In this document: positions 36,048 to 46,900 of the stretch, piece by piece
How the letters are laid out: every line of letters starts with the position of its first letter
Position numbering within the stretch: position 1 is the stretch's first letter
Assembly (NCBI RefSeq): GCF_030548175.1
Contig: NZ_JAUORX010000002.1
Span: forward strand, 1-64,000
DNA length: 64,000 nt
Source of the DNA: Cognatishimia sp. 1_MG-2023
GTDB lineage: Bacteria > Pseudomonadota > Alphaproteobacteria > Rhodobacterales > Rhodobacteraceae
Reading direction: 5' to 3'
Position numbers and translations under genes: made by a program
Notes under the pieces: generated by a model
Seen by the model: the letters and a program-made list of their open reading frames with translations, nothing else
Databases searched by the model: none
What the model was told of the DNA's origin: nothing

Positions 36048-36829
36048 TCGCAATCAATGGCAAAGCGTTCTTTGAAATGCGCTTCGCCCTTGGCATCTAG
36101 CAGCTCCAACTCTATCGGCTTTACGTGCTTCTTCTGGCGCGAGTCATTGAACCCATTGTGCCCCCGCACAAACATGTCCTCATCCGTGAACGTCACTGTC
36201 GGCATGACCTGCGGTAGCTTGCTGTGACCATAATTCATGATCGTCTGCTCATGCCACGGCGCAACCGCCATACCCAAGGCGACCCCATAATAGGGCATAT
36301 AAGACGGCGTTGATAACACACCCTCCGCCGAAGGCTTCGCCGAATATCCGCGATTGAAATCAATACCAACAGCAGCCTGCGAGGTTATCAACCCCATACA
36401 ATCCTGCGCAACCGCGCGCATGCGTTCCACAAAGTTCACCGCAATTGCATCATCATCGTCATGCCGAAACTGCAAACTCGGCAGGGCAACACTTTGATCC
36501 AAATGTCCATTGATAACCTGCTTCATCACTGCCCGATGCCGCTTGGGTTTTTCTGCAACCAGCTTGGCCTGCGGCATATCTTCGATCATCGCCCGCAACC
36601 GCTCCAGATAAGGTACGGGCATGCAGTCGCCAATCACGATCAAAAAGTCAAAGTTCTGATCCGTCTGCGCCTTCAGGCCGGGCAGGGCGATGGTTTCAAA
36701 CATCCGCAACCGCTCTTCCATCCGGTCCGGCGCATACAAATAGGCGCGCCGCGCGTCGATGTCGTCATGCTCAACCTGAAAGCCCCCCAACGCCGGATAC
36801 GAAAACCGGCAAAGGCCAATCACCTGCAT
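36023..36829 (-). CDS. Putative rhamnosyltransferase-like glycosyltransferase (PF11316 type)
   Basis: The 268-residue protein starts at the ATG at 36829 (MQVIGLCRFSYPALGGFQ, with CAGGA before it). The family pattern is visible: an N-terminal RMFETIALPGLKAQTDQNFDFLIVIGD strand-helix unit, the acidic cluster RHDDDDAIAVNFVERM that replaces a GT-A DxD motif, and a C-terminal FTDEDMFVRGHNG region. Related proteins in roseobacters are annotated as rhamnosyltransferases on the basis of weak similarity, so the sugar is uncertain. A longer frame upstream would start in unrelated sequence. Divergent from the LLM oxidoreductase gene. Confidence 0.72.
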   Translation of the reverse strand: MQVIGLCRFSYPALGGFQVEHDDIDARRAYLYAPDRMEERLRMFETIALPGLKAQTDQNFDFLIVIGDCMPVPYLERLRAMIEDMPQAKLVAEKPKRHRAVMKQVINGHLDQSVALPSLQFRHDDDDAIAVNFVERMRAVAQDCMGLITSQAAVGIDFNRGYSAKPSAEGVLSTPSYMPYYGVALGMAVAPWHEQTIMNYGHSKLPQVMPTVTFTDEDMFVRGHNGFNDSRQKKHVKPIELELLDAKGEAHFKERFAIDCDQVRRAFS

Positions 36830-37058
36830 GTCCTGACTGTTCAATGTGCTGCCCTCAATGATGGTTCTAAATGTTTTCCAAAGCATGCCAGCGCATGCGA
36901 TCAAGAGCAACGTGGCAGACGCCCCTCCGGCGTATATTTTCGCACCCATCCCTCAGCGCGCAATTGTAGCAGCGCCAATTGCCTTTGATCCCTTTCCTTT
37001 GCCCCTTGTTTTGGCCCAAGGTGGCGCATTGGTTTTGGCAGGGCATAAGGCACGCAGG

Positions 37059-38015
37059 ATGAGCAAGTCAGACGAGTTTCCAGTTTTCAACCGTGCCTAC
37101 AACACGGTCTTTCAACCCGGTCGGCTCAGCATCGGATTGATCACCCCGCTAGAGGCTTACACTACCGAAGAATTCCCAACTCTAGAGCGTCATCTAGAAC
37201 GTGCCAAATTGGCAGAGGCCCTCGGCTTCTCCGCCCTTTGGCTACGCGATGTACCCTTTCATGTGCCCGCCTTTGGCGACGTTGGCCAAATGCTGGATCC
37301 GTTCGTCTATCTCGGCGCATTGGCCACAGTAACCAATACCATCGGCCTCGGTATAGCCAGCGCGGTCTTGCCACTGCGCCATCCTGCCCATGTCGCTAAA
37401 AGTGCCGCATCAGTTGATATGCTCTCAAATGGCCGCATGCTATTGGGCGTCGCCTCTGGGGATCGTCCCGAAGAATACCCAGCCCTAGCCGCCGATTACG
37501 AAGGCCGAAGCGCGCGTTTCCGGGACAGCATCGACTACATCCGTGCCACCTTTGATGACTTCCCAAAATACGAAGGCCAACAGGGCCGCCTAAACGGCCA
37601 CATGGATATGTTGCCAAAACCCGTTTCAGGCCGCATTCCCTTGCTGATCACTGGCGGGGCACAGCAAACCCACGAATGGGGTGCCGCGAATGGCGATGGC
37701 TGGATCACCTACCCACGCAGGCCAGACGCCCAAGAGCAAACCATCACCGCCTACCGCGAAAACGTCAGGGCCACCTGCGATACAGATAAGCCCGTGATGC
37801 AATCGCTCTATGTCGACGTCATGGATAAAAGCACACTATCCCCGCGCCCAATCGCACTGGGCTATGCCGCCGGTACCGATTTTCTACGCGACCACCTCAA
37901 GCAGCTTCAGGCCATGGGCGTGAACCATGTGGCCCTGAACTTGCGGTATAACTTTGACGACATCGAAGAAACCATGCAGCGGATCGCAGACGACATCCTG
38001 CCGCATTTTGCCTGA
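37059..38015 (+). CDS. LLM-class flavin-dependent oxidoreductase
   Basis: This is a luciferase-like monooxygenase family protein of 318 residues from ATG 37059 (MSKSDEFPVFNRAYNTVF). The TIM-barrel features include LAEALGFSALWLRDVPFHVP, PFVYLGALATVTNTIGLGIASAVLPLRHP and AASVDMLSNGRMLLGVASGDRPEEY, typical of F420- or FMN-dependent members. The open frame reaches 71 codons further upstream, but that segment is a shadow of the divergent gene's promoter region. The substrate is unknown, and nothing in the neighbourhood suggests one. Confidence 0.82.
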   Translation: MSKSDEFPVFNRAYNTVFQPGRLSIGLITPLEAYTTEEFPTLERHLERAKLAEALGFSALWLRDVPFHVPAFGDVGQMLDPFVYLGALATVTNTIGLGIASAVLPLRHPAHVAKSAASVDMLSNGRMLLGVASGDRPEEYPALAADYEGRSARFRDSIDYIRATFDDFPKYEGQQGRLNGHMDMLPKPVSGRIPLLITGGAQQTHEWGAANGDGWITYPRRPDAQEQTITAYRENVRATCDTDKPVMQSLYVDVMDKSTLSPRPIALGYAAGTDFLRDHLKQLQAMGVNHVALNLRYNFDDIEETMQRIADDILPHFA

Positions 38016-38343
38016 GATTTGGTTTGTGTCTAAGGTAGGCGATACCGCGCCAACTGGCTCGTAAAACATATGCGCCAAAGCAGAGTTGACTTACCCTCCG
38101 ACTCCCCATATACGCGCGGACTATCCGGCATTGGGTTAATCGCCCTAAGCCGAAATCAAAATTTCAGTGGCTAAGGTCCAAAGCACTTTTTTCGCTTCGA
38201 CCCTCTGGAAACTAACCGCGACGTTCACCTCGGAATGGGAACGTTTGCGGCTTTTGCGCTATGTGGCAACACGTTGCGCATGAATACAAGAAGCGTATGG
38301 GGCAACCCATGCAGACATGAGTTAGGAAACGGGAAACCACCCT
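38016..38343 (+). other. Upstream region of the str operon
   Basis: There is no gene in this stretch. It must hold the rpsL promoter and leader, including the stretch before the GGAAACGGGAAACC just upstream of the start. No confident promoter hexamers, terminator or structured leader could be assigned. Confidence 0.4.
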
Positions 38344-38715
38344 ATGCCAACGATCCAACAGCTGATCCGCAAACCGCGTCAGCCTAAAATCAAGCGCTCA
38401 AAGTCTCAGCACCTTGAGCAGTGCCCACAAAAACGTGGCGTTTGCACACGCGTTTACACCACGACGCCAAAGAAACCGAACTCCGCGATGCGTAAAGTTG
38501 CGAAGGTTCGTTTGACCAACGGCTTCGAAGTCATCTCTTACATCCCAGGTGAATCCCACAACCTTCAGGAACACTCCGTGGTTCTGATCCGTGGCGGCCG
38601 TGTAAAAGACCTTCCGGGTGTCCGTTACCACATCCTGCGTGGTGTGTTGGATACCCAAGGCGTTAAAGACCGTAAACAACGTCGTTCTAAGTACGGCGCG
38701 AAGCGTCCTAAGTAA
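38344..38715 (+). CDS. rpsL: 30S ribosomal protein S12
   Basis: S12 contributes to decoding accuracy at the ribosomal A site. It has 123 residues and starts [20 protein letters not shown]. Both streptomycin-relevant lysines are wild type, in [18 protein letters not shown] and [17 protein letters not shown], as is the C-terminal KYGAKRPK. It is the first gene of the str operon, with rpsG 12 bases downstream. Confidence 0.97.
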   Translation: MPTIQQLIRKPRQPKIKRSKSQHLEQCPQKRGVCTRVYTTTPKKPNSAMRKVAKVRLTNGFEVISYIPGESHNLQEHSVVLIRGGRVKDLPGVRYHILRGVLDTQGVKDRKQRRSKYGAKRPK

Positions 38716-38727
38716 GAGGAATATTAG

Positions 38728-39198
38728 ATGTCTCGTCGTCACGCCGCAGAAAAACGTGAAATTTTGCCAGACGCCAAATTTGGCGATCGTGTGCTTTCAA
38801 AATTCATGAACAACCTGATGATCGATGGTAAAAAATCGGTTGCAGAAACAATCGTCTACAACGCGCTTGATCGCGTTGAGAGCAAAATCAAACGTGCACC
38901 AGTCGAAGTCTTCCACGAAGCACTCGACAACATCAAACCTTCCGTCGAGGTTCGCTCTCGTCGTGTTGGTGGTGCTACGTACCAAGTTCCAGTTGAAGTT
39001 CGCCCAGAGCGCCGCGAAGCACTTGCTATTCGCTGGTTGATCAAAGCGTCTCGCAGCCGTAACGAAAACACCATGGAAGAACGCCTTGCAGGTGAACTTC
39101 TGGACGCCGTGAACTCTCGCGGTACTGCCGTTAAGAAGCGCGAAGATACTCACAAAATGGCCGATGCGAACAAAGCATTCAGCCATTATCGCTGGTAA
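38728..39198 (+). CDS. rpsG: 30S ribosomal protein S7
   Basis: S7 nucleates the 30S head and in E. coli represses its own operon. It is a complete 156-residue protein with [19 protein letters not shown] at the start, [26 protein letters not shown] in the core and a C-terminal [21 protein letters not shown] precedes the ATG. Confidence 0.97.
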   Translation: MSRRHAAEKREILPDAKFGDRVLSKFMNNLMIDGKKSVAETIVYNALDRVESKIKRAPVEVFHEALDNIKPSVEVRSRRVGGATYQVPVEVRPERREALAIRWLIKASRSRNENTMEERLAGELLDAVNSRGTAVKKREDTHKMADANKAFSHYRW

Positions 39199-39218
39199 TC
39201 CATAGGGGCTTTTGACCA

Positions 39219-41336
39219 ATGGCACGTGACTATACACTGAACCATTACCGTAACTTCGGTATCATGGCGCACATCGATGCAGGTAAAACAACCTGTTCCG
39301 AACGTATCCTGTATTATACAGGTAAATCCCACAACATCGGTGAGGTGCACGATGGTGCAGCCACCATGGACTGGATGGAGCAAGAGCAAGAGCGCGGTAT
39401 TACCATTACTTCCGCTGCGACGACCACTTTCTGGGAGCGCACCGAAGATGGCCAAACTGCAGACACGCCTAAACACCGTCTGAACATCATCGACACACCA
39501 GGCCACGTTGACTTCACAATTGAAGTTGAGCGTTCCTTGGCTGTTCTCGATGGTGCTGTTTGTGTTCTTGACGCCAACGCCGGCGTTGAGCCTCAGACTG
39601 AAACTGTTTGGCGTCAGGCTGACCGTTATAAAGTTCCACGTATCGTGTTCGTTAACAAAATGGACAAGATCGGCGCGGACTTCTTTAACTGCGTTCACAT
39701 GATCGAAGACCGTACAGGTGCAACTGCTGTTCCTGTTGGTATTCCTATTGGTGCCGAAACTGAGCTGGAAGGCTTGGTTGACTTGGTGACCATGCAGGAG
39801 TGGGTCTACGAAGGCGAAGACCTGGGCGCGTCCTGGGACAAGCGCGAAATTCGTGCCGAGTTGAAAGACATGGCTGACGAATGGCGTGGTAAAATGATCG
39901 AAGCCGCCGTCGAAATGGACGACGACGCGATGGAAGCATACCTCGAAGGCGAAGAGCCAGACGTTCCGACGCTGCGCAAATTGCTTCGTAAAGGTACGCT
40001 AGACATGGCGTTCGTTCCTGTTCTTGGTGGTTCTGCGTTTAAAAACAAAGGTGTTCAGCCTTTGCTAAACGCTGTTATCGACTATCTTCCATCTCCTTTG
40101 GATGTTGTTGATTACATGGGCTTTAAGCCAGGCGACGAAGAAGAAGTTCGTGACATCGCACGTCGTGCGGATGATGACATGGCATTCTCTGGTCTTGCGT
40201 TTAAAATCATGAACGACCCGTTTGTTGGTTCTTTGACATTCACACGTATCTACTCTGGTACGTTGAACAAAGGCGACACACTGCTGAACTCGACCAAAGG
40301 TCGTAAAGAGCGCGTCGGTCGTATGATGATGATGCACTCCAACAACCGTGAAGAGATCACCGAAGCATTCGCTGGTGACATCATCGCGCTGGCAGGTCTG
40401 AAAGACACAACAACTGGTGACACACTTTGTGCTGTTAACGAGCCTGTTGTTCTGGAAACAATGACCTTCCCGGATCCGGTTATCGAGATCGCTGTTGAGC
40501 CTAAGACAAAAGCGGACCAAGAGAAAATGTCTCAAGGTCTGGCACGTCTGGCGGCCGAAGATCCATCCTTCCGTGTTGAGACTGACCTAGAATCCGGTCA
40601 GACCATCATGAAGGGCATGGGCGAACTTCACCTAGACATCCTTGTGGACCGTCTGAAGCGCGAATTCAAAGTCGAAGCGAACATTGGTGCACCACAAGTT
40701 GCGTACCGTGAGACCATCGGCCACGAAGTTGAGCATTCTTACACACACAAGAAACAGTCTGGTGGTTCTGGTCAGTTTGGCGAAGTCAAAATGGTCATCA
40801 CACCCACAGAGCCTGGCGAAGGTTTCTCGTTTGAGTCCAAGATCGTTGGTGGTGCTATTCCAAAAGAATACATCCCTGGCGTTGAAAAAGGCATCAAGTC
40901 CGTCATGGACTCCGGCCCATTGGCTGGCTTCCCTGTGATCGACTTCAAAGTGGCACTGCTTGACGGTAAGTTCCACGATGTTGACTCCAGCGTTCTAGCC
41001 TTCGAAATCGCAGCTCGTATGTGTATGCGTGAAGGCATGCGCAAAGCTGGCGCGAAAATGCTTGAGCCAATCATGAAAGTCGAAGTGATCACTCCAGAAG
41101 AATACACTGGTGGTATCATCGGCGATCTGACGTCACGTCGTGGCCAAGTTCAAGGTCAAGAGACTCGCGGCAACGCGATCGCGATCGACTGTTTTGTGCC
41201 ACTGGCGAACATGTTCGGCTACATCAACACTTTGCGCTCCATGTCTTCTGGTCGTGCAAACTTCTCGATGCAGTTCGACCACTACGAAGCCGTGCCGCAG
41301 AATATCTCGGACGAAATTCAGGCAAAATTTGCCTAA
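39219..41336 (+). CDS. fusA: Elongation factor G
   Basis: This translocation GTPase has 705 residues. The G1 loop is AHIDAGKTT near residues 17-25, followed by [11 protein letters not shown] (switch I), DTPGHVDF (G3) and [10 protein letters not shown] (G4). Domains II to V include [23 protein letters not shown] and the C-terminal [26 protein letters not shown]. It follows rpsG after 20 bases. Confidence 0.97.
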   Translation: MARDYTLNHYRNFGIMAHIDAGKTTCSERILYYTGKSHNIGEVHDGAATMDWMEQEQERGITITSAATTTFWERTEDGQTADTPKHRLNIIDTPGHVDFTIEVERSLAVLDGAVCVLDANAGVEPQTETVWRQADRYKVPRIVFVNKMDKIGADFFNCVHMIEDRTGATAVPVGIPIGAETELEGLVDLVTMQEWVYEGEDLGASWDKREIRAELKDMADEWRGKMIEAAVEMDDDAMEAYLEGEEPDVPTLRKLLRKGTLDMAFVPVLGGSAFKNKGVQPLLNAVIDYLPSPLDVVDYMGFKPGDEEEVRDIARRADDDMAFSGLAFKIMNDPFVGSLTFTRIYSGTLNKGDTLLNSTKGRKERVGRMMMMHSNNREEITEAFAGDIIALAGLKDTTTGDTLCAVNEPVVLETMTFPDPVIEIAVEPKTKADQEKMSQGLARLAAEDPSFRVETDLESGQTIMKGMGELHLDILVDRLKREFKVEANIGAPQVAYRETIGHEVEHSYTHKKQSGGSGQFGEVKMVITPTEPGEGFSFESKIVGGAIPKEYIPGVEKGIKSVMDSGPLAGFPVIDFKVALLDGKFHDVDSSVLAFEIAARMCMREGMRKAGAKMLEPIMKVEVITPEEYTGGIIGDLTSRRGQVQGQETRGNAIAIDCFVPLANMFGYINTLRSMSSGRANFSMQFDHYEAVPQNISDEIQAKFA

Positions 41337-41344
41337 GCGAAATA

Positions 41345-41369
41345 GGGGATGCGGGTTTGCCGCGTCCCC
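41345..41369 (+). other. Hairpin in the fusA-tuf spacer
   Basis: GGGGATGCGG pairs with CCGCGTCCCC (one G-T wobble) around GTTTG, between the fusA stop and the tuf start, with no T run. It may set the relative level of tuf message by stabilising or processing the transcript. Confidence 0.5.
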
Positions 41370-41392
41370 CCCTCAGTTAATAGGAGGCCATT

Positions 41393-42568
41393 ATGGCTAA
41401 GGAAAAGTTTGAGCGTTCCAAACCGCACTGCAACATCGGCACAATCGGCCACGTTGACCACGGTAAAACAACACTGACAGCAGCGATCACCAAGCAATAT
41501 GGTGACTTCAAAGCGTACGACGAAATCGACGGCGCGCCAGAAGAAAAAGCACGTGGTATCACCATCTCCACAGCGCACGTTGAGTATGAGACCGAAGGTC
41601 GTCACTACGCACACGTTGACTGCCCAGGCCACGCCGACTACGTGAAAAACATGATCACTGGTGCCGCTCAGATGGACGGCGCGATCTTGGTTGTGAACGC
41701 AGCTGATGGCCCAATGCCACAGACACGTGAGCACATCCTTCTGGGTCGCCAGGTTGGTATCCCAGCCATGGTTGTTTTCATGAACAAAGTTGACCAGGTT
41801 GACGACGAAGAGCTTCTAGAGCTCGTCGAAATGGAAATCCGTGAGCTTCTGTCCACATACGACTACCCAGGCGACGATATTCCTATCGTTGCAGGTTCTG
41901 CGTTGGCAGCACTCGAAGATCGTGACGACAACATCGGTAAAGAGAAAATCGCTGAGCTGATGAAAGCGGTTGACGAGTACATCCCACAGCCACCACGTGC
42001 GGTTGACGAGCCATTCTTGATGCCAATCGAAGACGTGTTCTCGATCTCTGGCCGTGGTACTGTTGTAACCGGTCGTGTTGAGCGTGGCGTGATCAACGTT
42101 GGCGACAGCATTGAAATCGTTGGTATCCGTGACACCACAACAACCACATGTACTGGTGTTGAAATGTTCCGCAAGCTGCTGGATTCCGGCGAAGCTGGCG
42201 ACAACATCGGCGCATTGCTACGTGGTGTTGACCGTGACGGCGTTGAGCGTGGTCAGGTTCTGTGTAAGCCAGGTTCTGTTCAGCCTCACACAAAGTTCGA
42301 AGCAGAAGCATATATTCTGACTAAAGAAGAAGGCGGTCGTCACACACCATTCTTCGCGAACTACCGTCCACAGTTCTACTTCCGTACAACTGACGTCACC
42401 GGTACCGTTGTTCTGCCATCAGGCACAGAAATGGTTATGCCAGGCGACAACCTGAAATTCGACGTTGAGCTGATCGCACCAATCGCGATGGAGCAAGGCC
42501 TCCGCTTCGCGATCCGCGAAGGCGGCCGCACCGTTGGTTCCGGTGTTGTTTCCAAAATCACTGAGTAA
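41393..42568 (+). CDS. tuf: Elongation factor Tu
   Basis: This GTPase delivers aminoacyl-tRNA and has 391 residues. The diagnostic motifs are [10 protein letters not shown] (G1), [13 protein letters not shown] (switch I), [13 protein letters not shown] (G3), NKVD (G4) and the domain II-III region [20 protein letters not shown] precedes the ATG. This is the only tuf copy in the window; a second copy elsewhere is common in the group but cannot be judged here. Confidence 0.97.
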   Translation: MAKEKFERSKPHCNIGTIGHVDHGKTTLTAAITKQYGDFKAYDEIDGAPEEKARGITISTAHVEYETEGRHYAHVDCPGHADYVKNMITGAAQMDGAILVVNAADGPMPQTREHILLGRQVGIPAMVVFMNKVDQVDDEELLELVEMEIRELLSTYDYPGDDIPIVAGSALAALEDRDDNIGKEKIAELMKAVDEYIPQPPRAVDEPFLMPIEDVFSISGRGTVVTGRVERGVINVGDSIEIVGIRDTTTTTCTGVEMFRKLLDSGEAGDNIGALLRGVDRDGVERGQVLCKPGSVQPHTKFEAEAYILTKEEGGRHTPFFANYRPQFYFRTTDVTGTVVLPSGTEMVMPGDNLKFDVELIAPIAMEQGLRFAIREGGRTVGSGVVSKITE

Positions 42569-42573
42569 GATCG

Positions 42574-42599
42574 GTAGGGTGGGGTTTAACCCCACCATC
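42574..42599 (+). repeat. REP-like hairpin 1 (GTAG-headed)
   Basis: GTAGGGTGGGG pairs with its inverse ACCCCACC across TTTA and ends in ATC. It lies 5 bases after the tuf stop. It shares the GTAGGG head and CCATC tail with two further copies just downstream, while the stem sequence differs and pairing is kept. The layout (conserved GTAG plus palindrome) resembles REP sequences moved by RAYT transposases. Confidence 0.6.
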
Positions 42600-42611
42600 T
42601 ACAGACTTACG

Positions 42612-42638
42612 AAAGGGCGTCCCTCGGGGCGCCCTTTT
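42612..42638 (+). terminator. Rho-independent terminator after tuf
   Basis: AAAGGGCG and CGCCCTTT enclose a second CCC/GGG pairing across TC, followed by a short T run. It ends the str operon and lies between REP-like hairpins 1 and 2. Confidence 0.85.
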
Positions 42639-42644
42639 GCATGC

Positions 42645-42671
42645 GTAGGGTGCGCATTCATGCGCACCATC
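42645..42671 (+). repeat. REP-like hairpin 2 (GTAG-headed)
   Basis: GTAGGGTGCGCAT pairs with ATGCGCACC around TC and is followed by ATC. Same head and tail as copies 1 and 3, with different, still complementary stem bases. Confidence 0.65.
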
Positions 42672-42680
42672 AGACGATCC

Positions 42681-42705
42681 GTAGGGCGGGCTTCAGCCCG
42701 CCATC
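42681..42705 (+). repeat. REP-like hairpin 3 (GTAG-headed)
   Basis: GTAGGGCGGGCT pairs with AGCCCGCC around TC and is followed by ATC. It starts 9 bases after copy 2, in the same orientation. Confidence 0.65.
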
Positions 42706-42790
42706 TGGCTCCATGTTCTAGAGAATTTCAGTACGCACTAATTGAAATAATCCGACAGGTTCTACTTCCAATCCGTTTAAGTCGGAAAAA

Positions 42791-42820
42791 GAGAGCCCAT
42801 TACGGCTCCCCCAGTTTTTC
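42791..42820 (-). terminator. Terminator of the YccF gene, possibly bidirectional
   Basis: On the minus strand GGGAGCC and GGCTCTC (one wobble pair) form a stem around GTAATG, followed by TTTTT. On the plus strand the same stem is followed by AGTTTTT, so it may stop transcription from both sides. Confidence 0.7.
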
Positions 42821-42835
42821 AGAATGACGTAAGAA

Positions 42836-43306
42836 TTACTCGCTTCTCAGTGCTGCTAATTTCTCTTGAGCATTCAACTCTCGTGCGGCTTGAGCAAGCT
42901 CCAGGGGAACGACACGTCGGCCAACTGGCCAAAATGATATCCCGGAGAGCTTAAATGACTGCAGCCCGAATGGAATTCCGATCAATGTGAGGCAACACAA
43001 AACCCCTGCAAATAGGTAAAGTACGAACAAAACCCAACCGAACGTTAACATCCAAATAACATTTGTGATGAACCCAATTGTCCCGGTTGTCGCTGTTTTA
43101 CTATCGAGGCTTTTTGCATCCAGTTCGCGGACGTGAACGACGTCCTTTCCAAAAGGGAAGGCGGACATCTTTGCCATTTCCAATGTAGCTCTCGTTAGTG
43201 GAAGGCCAATAATGGAAAGGGCAAAGATGCCGCCGCCAATCAGCCAGAGTAAAGCAATGTACCAGCCACCCACGACAAACCAAATAACATTTCCTGCAAA
43301 GCGCAT
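42836..43306 (-). CDS. YccF-domain inner-membrane protein
   Basis: The 156-residue protein has two copies of the YccF domain. The first has GNVIWFVVGGWYIALLWLIGGGIFALSIIGLP, the second TNVIWMLTFGWVLFVLYLFAGVLCCLTLIGIPFG followed by SFKLSGISFWPVGRRVV. The domain is widespread, probably with four membrane segments, and has no established function. The gene stands alone, leftward, with its own terminator. Confidence 0.82.
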   Translation of the reverse strand: MRFAGNVIWFVVGGWYIALLWLIGGGIFALSIIGLPLTRATLEMAKMSAFPFGKDVVHVRELDAKSLDSKTATTGTIGFITNVIWMLTFGWVLFVLYLFAGVLCCLTLIGIPFGLQSFKLSGISFWPVGRRVVPLELAQAARELNAQEKLAALRSE

Positions 43307-43948
43307 GAACTTTTCTCCAATTAAAATATGAAAATACGATGCAGATATCTACCCATGGGTAACTTCAAATTCAATGAAATTACTCAAGGTTGTTTGCACG
43401 CACGCACCTCATTATTGAACGCTGTAGAGGTTCATCCCCCCAATTCTCGAATCGTACGTTTCGCCCCTCCAAACGTACGAAACTCACATTTATCGATCGT
43501 TAATACGGCGTTTTAGCCCGCAAATAGGCGCAGCGGTGACGTGCAATCCATCGCGGAAAAGGCGCCCAATCACTCTTAGGATATCGCCAAAGGGGGCTCT
43601 GGATTTCAATCTTGGGTTGTCTATTTGGTTGTTTTTAGAGGGAAAGTCGCGGAAAATTGATGCAAATTCCTATTCTTTCCCATGAGACAATTCTGTAGAG
43701 AGGGCATAATATATGTCTAAGAATGCCCAAAAATGGGTGCAGAGCGGATACTATTTGCGATCTTCGATGAAAGTGGTGAGCTTCAGGCAAGCGTGACGAA
43801 TAAGACTCAATGAGGCAAAAGTGAGTCATTTTCGCGTCATTTTGTACCGTAACTCTCAAATACCACTAGATTAACCGCGGAGATCAATTATAAATATCCA
43901 CAGTTAAAAACGGGTAAAAGCCCAAGATACACTGAGCGGTGAAATCTA
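43307..43948. other. Long intergenic region upstream of the adhesin gene
   Basis: These 640 bases hold no gene I can support. They contain the promoter of the divergent YccF gene on the left and that of the adhesin on the right. A perfect inverted repeat lies at 43452-43480. TTAA-N7-TAAA at 43904-43918, 31 bases before the adhesin start, is a CtrA-like site with one mismatch. Confidence 0.45.
43452..43480. repeat. Perfect 10-base inverted repeat
   Basis: TCGTACGTTT and AAACGTACGA are separated by CGCCCCTCC. Each arm contains the self-complementary CGTACG. With no T run and no adjacent gene end it is more like a regulator-binding site than a terminator. Confidence 0.55.
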
Positions 43949-46900
43949 ATGAGTTATTTAAGTTATGCTGTCCGCGGTGCGGATGGGGTTGTTGTTCGTG
44001 GCCAAACGGCAGACTTCGACCAAAAAGTTGTTTCTGTGCGGTCCTCGACAGACGTTTCCTTGAACCTGTCGCCAGCCGACATCGTTTCATACAAGCAGAA
44101 CGGGAATGACCTTCTAATCGAACTGGCCAATGGTGAATTGGTCACTCTGCAAGACTATTTCGCAGGCGAAATGGCTTCAGAACGTGAGCTTTTCCTAAGT
44201 AAAGACGGTGAATTTCACACCGTTGATCTTGGTGCAACGATTGATAATCAGTTTATCGCAAATTACGAACCTGTTGATTTGAGCGGAAAATGGAGCCAGT
44301 TTGACGAACTGACATTCCTTGATCTAGAGCGCATTGAACCGGTTGTCGCGCCACTCGCAGCACCGCTGCTTGGTGGTTTTGGTGCCGCAGGCGCGGCTGT
44401 TGCGGGTGCAGCGGTAATTGCTGGCGGTGCCGGTGGCGGCTCTGGCGGCGGTTCTGGCCCGATCATCCCAACCGTTGATGACGTAGACGAAGATCGCCTC
44501 GTGGGCGGTACAGGTCCTGATAACGTTGTGGTTACAGGCACAGGCGAAGCAGGTTCTACCGTAACTGTCACTGTTGGGGATTCCGTTGAAACCACCACAG
44601 TTGGCGACGATGGCACTTGGTCCGCAGAATTTGACAGCAGCGAGCTACCGGGCGACGGCGACTATGCCTCTAGCGTTGTCGTTGTAGCGCCTGACGGAAC
44701 AGAGCATACGCTGACTGGCCCAAATGTTGACATCGACACAACGCCGCCGACAATTGATGTAACAGGTGGCACGCTGTCTGTTGGCGAGACCGTAAATGCA
44801 GAAGAGCAAGCAGACGGTCACACGATTTCAGGAACAGGCGAAGTTGGTGCTTCGTTGAGCGTAACCATTGATGGTGTCACACATTCGACAACAGTGGGTG
44901 ATGACGGCTCTTGGTCGGTGAACTTTGAAGCTGGTGAGATTGCGACGGGTGAATATCAGTCCGAAATCTCTATCACTTCGACAGATGCACGCGGCAACAG
45001 CGTTACCGTTACAGATACTTTGTCTGTAGACACCGTCGCTCCTGCGATTGATCTGGGTACCGTTGCAGGTGACGATGTTATCAACGCAAGCGAGGCCGCT
45101 GAAACGGTTGTATTGTCTGGTAACGGCGAGCCAGGTGCAAGCCTGTCTATCGCGTTCCAAGGCGGCACATATGACACAACTGTCGGCAGCGATGGCACAT
45201 GGTCCTTTGATATTGATAGCTCTGCCATCGCGAGCGGCACGTACAGCAGCGAGATCACACTGACTGCGACTGACGCCGCAGGTAACGTGACAACGCAGGC
45301 CTATACTGTGCAAGTCGACACCGATGGCGCGGTTTCGTTGACCACGCCAATCGAAGGTGACAACGTTGTAAACGAAAGCGAATTGTCTGATGGCGTTACG
45401 CTAACAGGCATGGCCGAAGCTGGATCTTCGGTTGCTGTTACGTTGCAGGGTGTTACCAAAACCGTAACTGCGGATGGCAATGGCAACTGGAGCGCAGAAT
45501 ACTCAACGGCGGAAATTCCTGCTGGCGAATATGATGCGTCTGTTTCCATCACAGCCACTGATGCGGCTGGCAATGTGACCTCGACAAGCGGCACACTGCG
45601 CGTAGATACAACAACATCTGTTGGTATCGACAACGGCCAAGCAGGTGGTGACGACATCGCGAACGCGGCAGAAGTATCAAGCGGTATTTCTCTGACGGGT
45701 ACAGCGGAAGCTGGCTCTACTGTTCAAGTAACGCTGCAAGGCGTCACTAAAACGGTTCAAGCTGGTAGCGATGGCACTTGGTCCGCGGACTACGCTTATG
45801 CGGATATTCCACAGGGTGAGTATGACGCTGCTATTTCTGTGACATCGACAGATGCCGCAGGTAACACAGCAACATCAACAAGCACCCTGCGTGTTGATAC
45901 CGAACTGGGTGTCGCAATTGATGCGAACCAAGTTGGTGGTGATGACATCGCAAGCGCGGAAGAAGTGGCAAACAGCCTGACATTGACTGGTACGGCTGAT
46001 GCTGGATCAGTGGTGCAGGTTAGCTTGCATGGTGTGACCAAAACAGTCACAGCCGCCGGTGATGGAACTTGGTCGGCGACATATGCGTCAACTGAGATCC
46101 CTCAGGGTGAATACGATGCAGAGTTGACCGCGACAGTAACAGATGTAGCAGGTAACACAGCAACAAGCTCTAGCTCCATTCGCGTTGATACGCAGACATC
46201 GACATCCATTGCGGTGCAGCAAGCAAGCATTGATGGTGTGGTGAATGCAGCGGAAATCCAAAGCGGCGTTGTCCTGGACGGCTCTGCTGAGGCCGGCGCA
46301 GCCATTCGTGTCGAAGTCGAGGGTGTCGTGCGCGAAACCACGGCGGACGCAAGCGGCTATTGGTCTGTGCTCTTCGAAGAAGGCACATTGCCAGGCGGGA
46401 CTTACACTGCAACGGCTAACGTTACTGCGACAGACCTTGCTGGTAACACAGCAACCTCTAGCAACGACTTTGGCATCGACACTGAGGTTACGAATTCCAT
46501 CGTAACATCTGTGACTTTCACCGGCGATGACGTAAGCTCAGTTTCTATCGAGACCGAAGCGCAAGACTACTCTGTCAGCGCGCTGAATGCAGATGGTTCA
46601 ACAACTTCGTTGAACACAACTGAGGTTTCCCTAGGTGGCAATGAGAGCTTGTTTGTTCTTAATCCAAAAGCGTCAGATGGCACACATCTGGTGGTTTCTA
46701 CAGAAGATGCCGCGGGCAACGAGTCTGACACAATGATCGTGCTAGACGACAACACGACCAACGCAGGTACATTGGACCACGCAGGTGTTGCAAACTTCCA
46801 GATCGAAGCGATTGAGCTGGATTACGCATCCGATACGTCTTTGGTGCTGACAGAAGAGCAAATTCGCGAACTTTCTGACACGTCAGACAGCCTCACCATT

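Noticed and set aside
36846-37058. 71-codon N-terminal extension of the LLM oxidoreductase
   Set aside because: It overlaps the promoter region of the divergent gene and lacks family similarity. ATG 37059 fits the family start.
42574-42599. REP-like hairpin 1 as the tuf terminator
   Set aside because: It has no T run. The following hairpin at 42612-42638 has one and is a better terminator. The GTAG head and two sister copies identify it as a repeat.
43499-43513. TTAA-N7-TTTT as a CtrA site
   Set aside because: The second half-site has lost both A residues and lies far from any start. Only the two exact matches were kept as features.
44500-46470. Periodic DNA repeats in the adhesin gene as a possible CRISPR or tandem array
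   Set aside because: The period is about 300 bases and the similarity is at the protein level (Ig-like domains). There are no short conserved repeats with unique spacers.
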